DNA of 64,000 nt, taken from positions 310,001 to 374,000 of the forward strand of contig SBHC01000081.1 of NCBI GenBank assembly GCA_006226375.1, read 5' to 3'. Shown in pieces: positions 26,905 to 34,959 of the stretch. The notes under the pieces are model-generated. The model was not told the DNA's origin. It ran no database searches and was given only the letters and a program-made list of their open reading frames with translations. The position numbers and the translations under genes are program-made. Source of the DNA: Deltaproteobacteria bacterium. Lineage in GTDB: Bacteria; Myxococcota_C; UBA6777. Position 1 is the stretch's first letter; every line of letters begins with the position of its first letter.

Positions 26905-28518
26905 CTACTCGTCGTTGTCGTCGAAATCTGAGTCGGTGAATCCATCAAACGAGGTTGGCTTCTTCTTAACTTTGACCCGTGCCTTGGGCTTCGCCTTCGC
27001 TTTCTTGATGTTCTCGTCTTGAACCAGCGGCATCTTACGTTGGAACATTTTCGCTGTCTTGGAGTGTCCCAGATGACTTTGGTTGGCTAGAGAGTTCAGC
27101 CAAAAAGACAAAACGATTGTCAGCAGAAGGCCCATCAACAACAAAGCACGACGGGTGAACTGTTTGAGCAGCCACATCAAGCCTACCTTGAGAGACAGGC
27201 CCGCGGAATATTGGAACTCCCCCGTATCCGCCAGAGCTTTTTTCTTGGGTCTTGCTCGCTCGGAAGACTTCTCTCTGCCCTTTTGAATCTGAGGCTTGGA
27301 CTTCGCAACTTCGGTTTCAGGTCCTCGCATGGAGCGAGCTTTTTCCGTGATGCTCGGATCCACCAACAAGACTTCCAGTTGCTTGAGGATATCGTCGGGC
27401 AAGTCGGAGAGCAGGTCATCCACAGAAATGGATTCGTATTCTCCCTCGGAGACAGCAGCGTCAGCTGCCCTCATGGCTTCGCCCAGGATCGAAGAAGATG
27501 TGGTGGGTAGAGACGCTTCTGCTGGAGTGCCCGCTTTGGACAAGGAAGCACTCTGAGCCTGCACCGCGCTGGACGTTGTGGGGCGAGAGCGAGTTGGAGA
27601 AGGCTCAGGCTCTTGGGCGGGAGCCAAAGAGTCATAGACCTCACGCCGCACGACATTGGACGATTGCATCCAGCTCACAGTTTCCAGGTGTCGAGGCAGA
27701 CACACACGCCATGGAAGAGTCTGACGAGTCAGCTCCGAGAGCACAACCTCCAACGCACCAGGAGGAGACCCTGGGATCCGGGACAGATTGTCGTAAATGG
27801 GTTCCAGGTCAAGCACGTTGCCTCGGACATACTCCATCAAGCGGCGCTCCAAGTACATCCTGAAACTCTCAGCGTTCACCCAGATCGACATCGGCGAGGA
27901 TAGAATCACACCTTCAATGATAGAAATGCCTTGCTCCAAAGGATCGGAAGGCAGGGCTTCCAACTCGGCCTGCGACTCAGACAGCCACTCGCTGATTTCA
28001 TCAAGATGAGCTTGTGACGTCCCATCCACCAACAAGCCATCCAACTCGTACGAGATCACTTCACCTTCGAAAGGGGTCCCAACTTGAGGAAGCTCTAGCT
28101 GCGTATCGAGAGACGCTGCGGGTTGGGACCAAGGCATCAACAGGGTCCAAGGCAGCTTGTGCTCTTGCAACTCCTCAAAGAAAGCGTAAAGAGCTTCCTG
28201 TTGAATGCCCTCTTCTTTTTGCAAATAATTCCAAAGAGGTCGAAGGTTAAGAGTGTTTCCTTCGATGTGCCAGGGCAACTGATTCTTTATAAACAAAGAA
28301 GCTTCGTTTGCATCGAGCCACACAAACAACGGAGAACACATTAAGAGGTGAAGGATCGCATACAATCCCTCCTCCTCTTGTGCCGCCGATTGAACGCTCA
28401 CCAGCCCATCAGCGCTTTTTGCATCCTCAATCATAAGAGCATCGAGGTCAAACTCTGAGAGTTGCTGGAGTTCGTGTTCCGAAAATTGGGGAAGCTCTGT
28501 CAGTGTCGTCAATTCCAT
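26905..28518 (-). CDS. Unknown protein with an internal duplication and a C-terminal membrane anchor
   Basis: 537 aa, family not recognised. Two related units can be aligned by eye: residues about 51-130 and 197-275, each with a helix, 'SP(L/M)xxW(L/V)xAxx', an NxLxLxPxxxxL segment and an (xx)LPWxxxxP end. Between them is an acidic linker. Residues about 300-440 are Ser/Pro/Glu-rich with DDLLSDLPDDIL. A single membrane helix (about 457-478) is followed by a Lys-rich then acidic tail of about 60 residues. Most of the protein is therefore probably cytoplasmic and tethered. Weak Shine-Dalgarno. Possible promoter at 28544-28573. Confidence 0.82.
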   Translation of the reverse strand: MELTTLTELPQFSEHELQQLSEFDLDALMIEDAKSADGLVSVQSAAQEEEGLYAILHLLMCSPLFVWLDANEASLFIKNQLPWHIEGNTLNLRPLWNYLQKEEGIQQEALYAFFEELQEHKLPWTLLMPWSQPAASLDTQLELPQVGTPFEGEVISYELDGLLVDGTSQAHLDEISEWLSESQAELEALPSDPLEQGISIIEGVILSSPMSIWVNAESFRMYLERRLMEYVRGNVLDLEPIYDNLSRIPGSPPGALEVVLSELTRQTLPWRVCLPRHLETVSWMQSSNVVRREVYDSLAPAQEPEPSPTRSRPTTSSAVQAQSASLSKAGTPAEASLPTTSSSILGEAMRAADAAVSEGEYESISVDDLLSDLPDDILKQLEVLLVDPSITEKARSMRGPETEVAKSKPQIQKGREKSSERARPKKKALADTGEFQYSAGLSLKVGLMWLLKQFTRRALLLMGLLLTIVLSFWLNSLANQSHLGHSKTAKMFQRKMPLVQDENIKKAKAKPKARVKVKKKPTSFDGFTDSDFDDNDE

Positions 28519-28961
28519 GACTTTATCTCGTCGAGCAAGAGAATAAGTACGTAGCCTGAGATTTCGTTGTCAACCAAAGGGCCATAGTTCAAAAGGCACC
28601 TCCTGGTGCCTGATGTGAAAACTCCCAACCACCTTTGCTTGTAGTAAGTAAACGACAGGCCAACATCATCCTTGAGGTAAAAGATCCAGGGATTGTCCCA
28701 CCGACAAGCCCAACGTTCGAGAAAAGCGGGCAAACCTCTCCCAAGAATTCCTTGGCCGCCGCTCACATAAAAAGAGCAGATGTCCTGAGAGGTTGGCAAA
28801 CAGGAACGAGGAACTACTTGCTTTTGTTGAGACTGAAAGAGCTTCTCTGAAGACAGAGGAAGAGAGGCAGCAGTTGCACAAAGAAAGGAGGAAGATGGGA
28901 CAAGAAGCGTGTGGGAACACCAATGCTGCTTAGAGTGCCAACCAGGTTGGAGATTGAGCGA
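28519..28961. other. Intergenic region (no gene seen)
   Basis: 443 bp between two minus-strand genes. A 96-codon minus-strand frame (28509-28799) overlaps the start of the next gene, lacks a Shine-Dalgarno and resembles no family; I do not call it. No terminator with a T-tract was found after the channel-fusion gene. Confidence 0.5.
28544..28573 (-). promoter_or_regulatory. Possible promoter of the duplicated unknown protein
   Basis: On the minus strand a perfect TTGACA (28573-28568) with only a weak -10 (TACTTA, 28549-28544; 18-bp spacer). Only 26 bp from the ATG. Confidence 0.25.
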
Positions 28962-31229
28962 TTAGAAAACAGGACGTTTTCGAGCAATGAGGACTAGCTT
29001 GTCGCCAGCCTCTAAACCATCAAAGTCACTCGCGCTGGGATTCACCATCATGACAGGAGGCTCACCCCGCTGAATGCCGACGAGCAGCGCATGCTCACAG
29101 TTGCTGCGCTGCTCCAACAAGTAATGAATGATCTGTGTGAAGTTCGCTCTCTCTGCAACAAGCTTGGAAGGAGGCTCCACAATGTACACCTCATTGGACG
29201 AAGATGTGTACGTGAGGAGGTCATCCATAAACGCTGTCACACCGGGAGTTACCGCTGTTTGGGCAAGCAACTTCACGCCCAAGTCGTTCCCCGAGATAAT
29301 CTCATTGACCCCTGAACGACGAAGGTATTTTGCATTGTGACCGTCGAGAATCTCAGCGGCGATGTGGGGTCTCTTGGACCGCAGGCCCTGCTGCTCAGCT
29401 TCGTCCAGAAGCTCTGCAATTTCCATCGCCACCATAATCGTATGGGTGTCAGAACCTTGCTCCTTATCTTCATCGGCCAAAATAATGACAGCGTAAGCGC
29501 CGATGATGTTGGCATTTCGGAGCTTCCAAGGAGAGACAGGATCCCCAGGGATACAGAACGTATCCTCAAACGAGGGTGTGTCAGGAAATCGGATCTCCTG
29601 CTCCGTGATGATGATGACGGGTCGCGCCATATCATGCTCTTGCAACAATGTACTGTGCAGCTCTTGCACAATCTTCTCGCCTTTGCGGTTCCAGTTGCAA
29701 ATCACAATATGATCTTTGAGATTGTAGGTTTTGCTCATCTCTCTGCCTTTGATCAAGGTTTTGATGAAATCTGCGGAGATCCGGCCCAAAAGAAAGACCA
29801 CAGAACTGATGATGACGATTCGGATGCTGCTCGCTAGAATTTTCCCCAACATCGTCTTGGGGAACACTGCGTCTTCAAACCCGGTCGCCGTAAACACAAA
29901 AATCCAGGTGAAGAGTTCCTTAAAGCCCATGTATACAAAGTTGGAGGGAGATGCCACCTCATTGCTGAGGAACGCCTGTATCTCCAGGTATTTGATCCAG
30001 TTGGTCGCGACAACAACGTAAAGCGCCAACATCAAACCCAGGAGAACATCCGCCCAAAACTTTTCAAAAAGATGCCGGGTGGCTCCCTGCCAGGAGTGGT
30101 CATCTCGCAGCCACCGCTGGTATCGATTGCCCCTTCGGAGATACGCCAGCCCCAGAAGAAACAGCAGCAGAGGCAGACCAAACAGATACAGATTGGCGTA
30201 AGGTCGCTGCCCCCAATGCAGTTCAAACACAGCAGGATGGACGGGCATGGGGAACCGGGCAAACCGCATATTGTTAGAATCGTTGGGGTCGAGCCGGGTT
30301 CCGCCCTTAATGCTGTTGATCTCGGGCAGCATCTTCGCAAACGACTTGTACGCAGCGGGCTCTCGGAACAATCGAAGAATCGTGCGAACCAAATCAACCG
30401 GTAGATCTTTCTGCAAGGCCAACAAGGCCCGCGTCCCAACGGTAGGGATGTTGTGTCTGATCCCTTTTCCATCTGACACAGAGACCATCGCCTCGTGATA
30501 AAAAGGAAACGACGCGGTCACAATATGTCGCTCACGATTCGACATACCTACAGGATGAAAGAGAATCTTGGCCGCTCGCAAGCGACGAGTCACAGAGCGG
30601 ATCTCATGTGCGAGGACAACGATCGCATCCACGCCAGGCTTGCGCATCGCCACAACAGGATCCAACGCTGTATCAAATTGCCAGCGGTATTGAAGCTGGT
30701 CCCGAAGATTAATCGCAGTGACTCCGCTCCCACCGTACAACGAACCAACATTGATACGGCGAACTTCAGCCAAAGACCGAACCTTGGGCCGAGCGAGCAC
30801 ATGAAAGTACTCCCAGAACAAGAAGCAAACCGACTTAACATGAGGGCTGCTCTTAATATGGGAGACTTTGAGCAACGCGTGCCCCCCTTGCTCAAAGTAA
30901 TGGGCCACATCCTCCTGAACCAACGCGATCTGAGCCAGACGGCTGTGTAGATCTCGAATGTTCTCAACAGACCCTGCCGACGTTTTGACCTTAAAGGTGT
31001 AGACCCCACCCATCTCCTTTTGAAGAAGAGCGGCCAGTTGCTTCATCGCTCGGGTGTACACGCCTGTTGGTGAAGCACCATACAACCGAATCGTACGCGG
31101 GTGTTTGGAATGAAGAGGAGAGCGGCACCCGACACACGCAAGCACCAACACACCCCAAAGGCAGACGCAGGCAGCGATTCGCATCCAACGCGCATGTTTC
31201 ATGGACAATGACAAGCCCACTCTCTGCAC
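28962..31229 (-). CDS. TAXI-type receptor / ion-channel pore / RCK domain fusion protein
   Basis: 755 aa. Order: signal peptide (1-35), a TAXI-type solute-receptor domain (about 44-325; RLYGASPTGVYTRAMKQLA, SAGSVENIRDL, VGSLYGGSGVTA), a membrane helix (about 345-364), a two-helix channel module (TM about 392-412 and 462-484) with the re-entrant pore FTWIFVFTATGFED (441-453), then an RCK/TrkA-N domain (DHIVICNWNRKGEKIVQEL from 506) and a TrkA-C-like end (DFDGLEAGDKLVLIARKRP). TAXI receptors normally serve TRAP transporters; here one is attached to a K+-channel-like pore. The filter reads TATGFED where potassium channels have TVGYGD. GTG start at 31229; an ATG at 31202 is equally possible. Candidate -35/-10 (TTGACA, TAGCTT) at 31349-31377. 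Confidence 0.9.
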   Translation of the reverse strand: MQRVGLSLSMKHARWMRIAACVCLWGVLVLACVGCRSPLHSKHPRTIRLYGASPTGVYTRAMKQLAALLQKEMGGVYTFKVKTSAGSVENIRDLHSRLAQIALVQEDVAHYFEQGGHALLKVSHIKSSPHVKSVCFLFWEYFHVLARPKVRSLAEVRRINVGSLYGGSGVTAINLRDQLQYRWQFDTALDPVVAMRKPGVDAIVVLAHEIRSVTRRLRAAKILFHPVGMSNRERHIVTASFPFYHEAMVSVSDGKGIRHNIPTVGTRALLALQKDLPVDLVRTILRLFREPAAYKSFAKMLPEINSIKGGTRLDPNDSNNMRFARFPMPVHPAVFELHWGQRPYANLYLFGLPLLLFLLGLAYLRRGNRYQRWLRDDHSWQGATRHLFEKFWADVLLGLMLALYVVVATNWIKYLEIQAFLSNEVASPSNFVYMGFKELFTWIFVFTATGFEDAVFPKTMLGKILASSIRIVIISSVVFLLGRISADFIKTLIKGREMSKTYNLKDHIVICNWNRKGEKIVQELHSTLLQEHDMARPVIIITEQEIRFPDTPSFEDTFCIPGDPVSPWKLRNANIIGAYAVIILADEDKEQGSDTHTIMVAMEIAELLDEAEQQGLRSKRPHIAAEILDGHNAKYLRRSGVNEIISGNDLGVKLLAQTAVTPGVTAFMDDLLTYTSSSNEVYIVEPPSKLVAERANFTQIIHYLLEQRSNCEHALLVGIQRGEPPVMMVNPSASDFDGLEAGDKLVLIARKRPVF

Positions 31230-31403
31230 CTCTGTTCTTTAAAGGACCTCGAACACCAAAAACATCGGTTCTCAGTTCACATGGAACCTTGAAGTCATGG
31301 GAACGAAAGGACCAAAACAAACACAATCGTGACGGTCAAGTGGGTATGAAGCTAGACTTGACGACTCCGGATGTCAATGAATGTCAAACAAGATGAGGCA
31401 GTC

Positions 31404-32087
31404 CTACCAGCCACCATCCGGGAACGATGTCACTTCAAAGCTGTCGGCTCCACAGAATTGCAGCGCTCCCTTGCCAAGCTGCAAGGCCCACCGATGCAGT
31501 TCGTCGTAAGAGATCGCCGACTGTGAAGCATAAAAACAAGCCATGATGTGGTGATCCGAGTCCAACAACTTTGCAGTCATCGAATCCTTAACTGGGCTGC
31601 CCACAGGCACGGACTCTCCATCGCTGTCCATGCACAGACAGAGCAGACCCTTAACATCAAGTTCCTGGCCCCCAGCGTTGAACACATACGACTCACCTGG
31701 ATTTCCAAAGCGAAAGGTGATGTTGGAACCAATCCGGTTGAGAGCCACCAGCGAGATCGGGATCCCAGACTGCAGTGAGATGCAATTCAGCAGGTCCACA
31801 GCGTTGTTGATCACAGGCAAGCCGTTGTGCTTGGTCGCCGATCGAAGGAGGTACTCTTGGGCTGGTTTGTTTCGACCCGAAGGCTTGTATCCGCCTGTCC
31901 GAAGCAGCTGACGAACTTCCTTCTTTCTCACCTCCATATTCGGCCAACCGTGCTCTGTCACTACACGAACCGCTTCGTCACATTGTTCTCGCAGTTCTTC
32001 ACAAGAAGGCCCAACCTTGACCCCATGAAGTTCGACAATCGCCAACGCCAATCCAGGGACGTCATCCGCAATCTTCAAAGTAACCAT
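31404..32087 (-). CDS. Stand-alone B3/B4-domain protein (PheT editing-like)
   Basis: 227 aa from the ATG at 32087 (a longer frame to 32180 is less likely; Shine-Dalgarno weak). Matches the B3/B4 tRNA-binding domain of phenylalanyl-tRNA synthetase beta: HNGLPVINNAVDLLNCISLQ and SGIPISLVALNRIG, then a late VKDSMTAKLLDSDHHIMAC. Free-standing copies exist in many bacteria and have been proposed to edit mischarged tRNA or D-/non-cognate amino acids. No membrane or signal segment. Divergent from the HTH/zinc-ribbon gene across a gap of 235 bp. Confidence 0.85.
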   Translation of the reverse strand: MVTLKIADDVPGLALAIVELHGVKVGPSCEELREQCDEAVRVVTEHGWPNMEVRKKEVRQLLRTGGYKPSGRNKPAQEYLLRSATKHNGLPVINNAVDLLNCISLQSGIPISLVALNRIGSNITFRFGNPGESYVFNAGGQELDVKGLLCLCMDSDGESVPVGSPVKDSMTAKLLDSDHHIMACFYASQSAISYDELHRWALQLGKGALQFCGADSFEVTSFPDGGW

Positions 32088-32322
32088 CGCCCGTTTCACC
32101 CTTTCCGCAGAGTACCGCAGAGATGCCTGTCTCGACCTGTCGCAAAGGCCGCAACAACGAGCGGCAAACGACGAAGGCATCCATCCATTTTCGTGGAGCC
32201 AAAAGCCTACAACACCCGGAAAGATAGCACAACAAGGAAAGCTGGTCGTGAACCGACAGTAGGAACGGTACGTAGAAGAACCAGCCCAGACCTCTCCATG
32301 CTTGATCGATCAGGAGTGTTTC

Positions 32323-32649
32323 ATGACCAAGCCTCGGCAACCTCGCCCCCCCCGCGAGCAAAGCAACACCCCCCGACAATCCCTTCTTCAATGGCTCAAC
32401 GATGAACCTCTCACAGCCCGCGATCTATCGCAGATGGCAGGCATGTCGGAGAAAGATGTCTACGCGCATCTCCCCCATCTGGCGAAAAGCCTGAAGCAGC
32501 AGGGATTGCGCCTGGAAGTCCTCCCTGCGGGGTGTCAGTCGTGTGGCTACCTGTTTGAGGAGCGTGCTCAATTCACGAAGCCCAGCCGCTGTCCTGAATG
32601 CAGAAGGGAACGCATCGATCCACCAGCCTTCTCCGTCCATCCCAAGTAG
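32323..32649 (+). CDS. Small HTH / zinc-ribbon transcriptional regulator
   Basis: 108 aa from the ATG at 32323 (AGGAG 6 nt upstream). Winged-helix-like N terminus (TARDLSQMAGMSEKDVYAHLPHLAKSL) followed by a rubredoxin-like zinc ribbon: CQSCGYLF then CPECRRERI. This layout matches the COG3357-type predicted regulator (HTH fused to Zn ribbon), widespread but poorly characterised. Likely binds DNA in the cytoplasm; target unknown. Lies divergent to the B3/B4 gene and 135 bp before doxX. Confidence 0.85.
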   Translation: MTKPRQPRPPREQSNTPRQSLLQWLNDEPLTARDLSQMAGMSEKDVYAHLPHLAKSLKQQGLRLEVLPAGCQSCGYLFEERAQFTKPSRCPECRRERIDPPAFSVHPK

Positions 32650-32784
32650 AGAAACGTCTCTCGAAAAGACCGACTCCTAAAGAATGAAAGCAAAGCCAAG
32701 GAATGGAACCTCTCCCAACAGGGTTGTACTTCCGTTCCAATGCAATGTGTTTGTATATCCATGCTCATTCTCTAGGAGGACTCT

Positions 32785-33219
32785 ATGAAACTACTCGGAC
32801 TTGGTGAATCGCTCATTCCAGAAGCTGTCAAACCCATGCTCACCAGCATCGGACTCTTGCTCCTTCGCGTCTTTCTGGGTGCCACGATGTTGATCGCGCA
32901 CGGCATCCCCAAGCTTGGGAAGTTCTCCACGATCCCTCCCAAGTTTGCTGACCCCATCGGAGTGGGCAAAACTCTCTCTCTCGTTCTTGCAGTCTCAGCA
33001 GAGGTAGGCTGCGCGTTCTTGCTCGTGATCGGTTTGTTCACCCGGTTTGCGGCGTTTCCTCTGTTGTTCACCATGCTTGTTGCAGCGTTCGTGATTCACG
33101 GCGGAGATCCCTGGCACAAGAAAGAGTTCGCTCTGCTCTATGGAGTCCCCTTCTTGATGCTCATCTTTACCGGCGCAGGCCGCTATTCGTTGGACGCCTA
33201 CTTCAGCAAAAAGAAGTAG
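32785..33219 (+). CDS. DoxX-family membrane protein
   Basis: 144 aa with four predicted membrane helices: about 20-42 (GLLLLRVFLGATMLIAHGIPK), 60-84 (LSLVLAVSAEVGCAFLLVIG), 88-108 and 115-135. The AHGIPKL motif after the first helix and EVGCAFLLVIGLFTR are typical of DoxX/SURF4-like proteins. Role uncertain in the family: linked to thiosulfate or membrane redox stress responses. Excellent AGGAGG 5 nt upstream. Near a thioredoxin gene, consistent with redox function, though the two genes are 118 bp apart. Confidence 0.92.
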   Translation: MKLLGLGESLIPEAVKPMLTSIGLLLLRVFLGATMLIAHGIPKLGKFSTIPPKFADPIGVGKTLSLVLAVSAEVGCAFLLVIGLFTRFAAFPLLFTMLVAAFVIHGGDPWHKKEFALLYGVPFLMLIFTGAGRYSLDAYFSKKK

Positions 33220-33337
33220 GAAATGTTGAGCGTCGTAGAAGAGTGTGCAACGGAATGAAACCTGTGTACTCTATACCCACAACAATGGAAACGAAGGGAA
33301 CGACGCGACACACCATCCAACCTGAAAGAGTGAACCC

Positions 33338-33862
33338 ATGAGCAAGCAAAAGAAAAAGCCCAAAGCCGCCAAGCCCAAGAAGAAGTCACCAGGCAAAGCC
33401 AAGCCGGCTCGACGAAGCACGCCAACCAAGCGAGCCAAGGCTTCCAGCGGACCGGTCAAGATCATCACCAACATGCAACAGTTTGAGCGAGAGATCTTGG
33501 ACGCTGACAAACCTGCCATTGTCGACTTTTGGGCGGAGTGGTGTGGCCCTTGCAAGGCCATGGCTCCGATCTTTGAGGCGGTAGCCAAAGAGCATCACGA
33601 AGATGTCATCTTTGCCAAAGTGGATACAGAAGCAGCTCCCCGCATCGCAGAGGAGATGAACATCCGCTCGCTACCGACACTTCTTGCGTTCATGGACGGT
33701 CAGGTCGCTGACATCAAAATCGGCGTGACGCCTGAAACTCCCATGATCCGACTGGTCGAACGGCTCAAGAAGAAAGCGGCCAAAGCTGCCAGGGCTGAAA
33801 GTGGTGAAGCGGAAGAGAACTCTTCCTTGCTGTCAAAGGTCAAAGGTTGGTTTGGCGGATAA
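33338..33862 (+). CDS. Thioredoxin with a long Lys/Pro-rich N-terminal extension
   Basis: 174 aa. Residues 1-38 are a Lys/Ala/Pro-rich, highly basic stretch (AKPKKKSPGKAKPARRSTPT); the thioredoxin fold is residues about 39-145, with active site WAEWCGPCKAM (WCGPC at 68-72) and the cis-Pro in IRSLPTLLAF. The basic extension could bind nucleic acid or membranes, and resembles histone-H1-like tails found in this type of bacteria. A Ser/Glu tail ends SKVKGWFGG. No signal peptide, so cytoplasmic. Stop lies 41 bp from the convergent lipoprotein gene. Confidence 0.93.
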   Translation: MSKQKKKPKAAKPKKKSPGKAKPARRSTPTKRAKASSGPVKIITNMQQFEREILDADKPAIVDFWAEWCGPCKAMAPIFEAVAKEHHEDVIFAKVDTEAAPRIAEEMNIRSLPTLLAFMDGQVADIKIGVTPETPMIRLVERLKKKAAKAARAESGEAEENSSLLSKVKGWFGG

Positions 33863-33903
33863 GGAAAGACTTGGGGCAGGCCAGAAACAAACGGGGAAAA
33901 TGA

Positions 33904-34791
33904 TCAGGGCTTCGAGAACACGATGTCCGCAGAGCCTTTGACGAGAGTGCTAGCATCTCGTGTGCTGGTGCTCTTGTAAGCTTGCGACAAGGTCACGGTA
34001 CCGCGAGTACCCACGGCCACCAACTCACGGATGGGTGGAACAAACTCAATCTTGACGTTGTACAAGGACACTTTGATCTTGTCTTTCTCAATGTCGAGGG
34101 TGCTGCTGGAGTTCATCAAGCCAGAAGGCACATCGATCTCAAGGTGTTGCTCTAGCTTGTCTGAGAACTCACCCACCATCCGCATCCTCACCACTTCTTT
34201 TGCATTTTCCAACACAATCAACGCAAACGACCGACCGGACAAGAAGATCCCTTCGTCCAGAATCTTTCCTTTCACTGTCGATTCACGACCTGCCAGCGTG
34301 TAGCAGAAGGTAGAACTTCCACCATTCACACAGGTTTGCCATGATTTGCATTGGTTGCTGTTTTGGCATGCGGTTTGAGCATCTTGGGTGGGATCCATGA
34401 TCGGATGGCCCTTCAAGAAGTCAAAGAAGGCATACCCTTCGCTACAGCGCCCAAAGCGGCACCATGGCGTAGCTTCAGGACAGTCCTTGGCGTTGCTGCA
34501 AGCGATGAAAGAGGGAGCCTCGTCTTTCGGAGGAGCCTCGTCTTTGGTTTCGCCAGCATCAGCAGGGGTTTCAACCACAGGCTCGGCTGCAGCTTCTGGA
34601 CCTGGTTCGTTTTGTCCGGGAAGCGTCGCGACGCAAGAACGTCCAACACAGTAGGGTTTGTCCGCAGGACAGTTGTAGTCTGCCTGACAAGGGCCATCGG
34701 AATTGCTTCCGCAGGCGGACATCACAAAAACCGTCACACTAGAGAGTCCCAACAAACACAAAATAAGTATCCGACGATACTGCTTGTTCAT
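33904..34791 (-). CDS. Cysteine-rich lipoprotein, unknown function
   Basis: 295 aa from the ATG at 34791 (AGGTG 6 nt upstream). Lipoprotein signal with cleavage at SAC (VTVFVMSACGSNSDG). Small Cys-rich modules (CQADYNCPADKPYCVGRSC; CSNAKDCPEATPWCRFGRC; C...NQCKSWQTCV) alternate with an acidic Pro/Glu linker. The C-terminal 130 residues form a beta-rich domain with no recognised family. Such modules recur in other lipoproteins of this window. Probably outer-membrane-associated. Confidence 0.82.
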   Translation of the reverse strand: MNKQYRRILILCLLGLSSVTVFVMSACGSNSDGPCQADYNCPADKPYCVGRSCVATLPGQNEPGPEAAAEPVVETPADAGETKDEAPPKDEAPSFIACSNAKDCPEATPWCRFGRCSEGYAFFDFLKGHPIMDPTQDAQTACQNSNQCKSWQTCVNGGSSTFCYTLAGRESTVKGKILDEGIFLSGRSFALIVLENAKEVVRMRMVGEFSDKLEQHLEIDVPSGLMNSSSTLDIEKDKIKVSLYNVKIEFVPPIRELVAVGTRGTVTLSQAYKSTSTRDASTLVKGSADIVFSKP

Positions 34792-34959
34792 AACTTTCAC
34801 CTTACCCAAAACATCAAAGCTTCGTTGGCTATCAACATCGGCCATCCTACCACAAAACCATTGTGACAACCATACTTTGTACTCGTGCTGTAAGAGAGCC
34901 GTTTGGAGAGAGAGAGATCACCTCGCAACGACGGGGAATGTTGACCTTTGCACACAGGG

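Noticed and set aside
28509-28799. 96-codon minus-strand frame between two genes
   Set aside because: Overlaps the start of the next gene, lacks a Shine-Dalgarno and resembles no known family.
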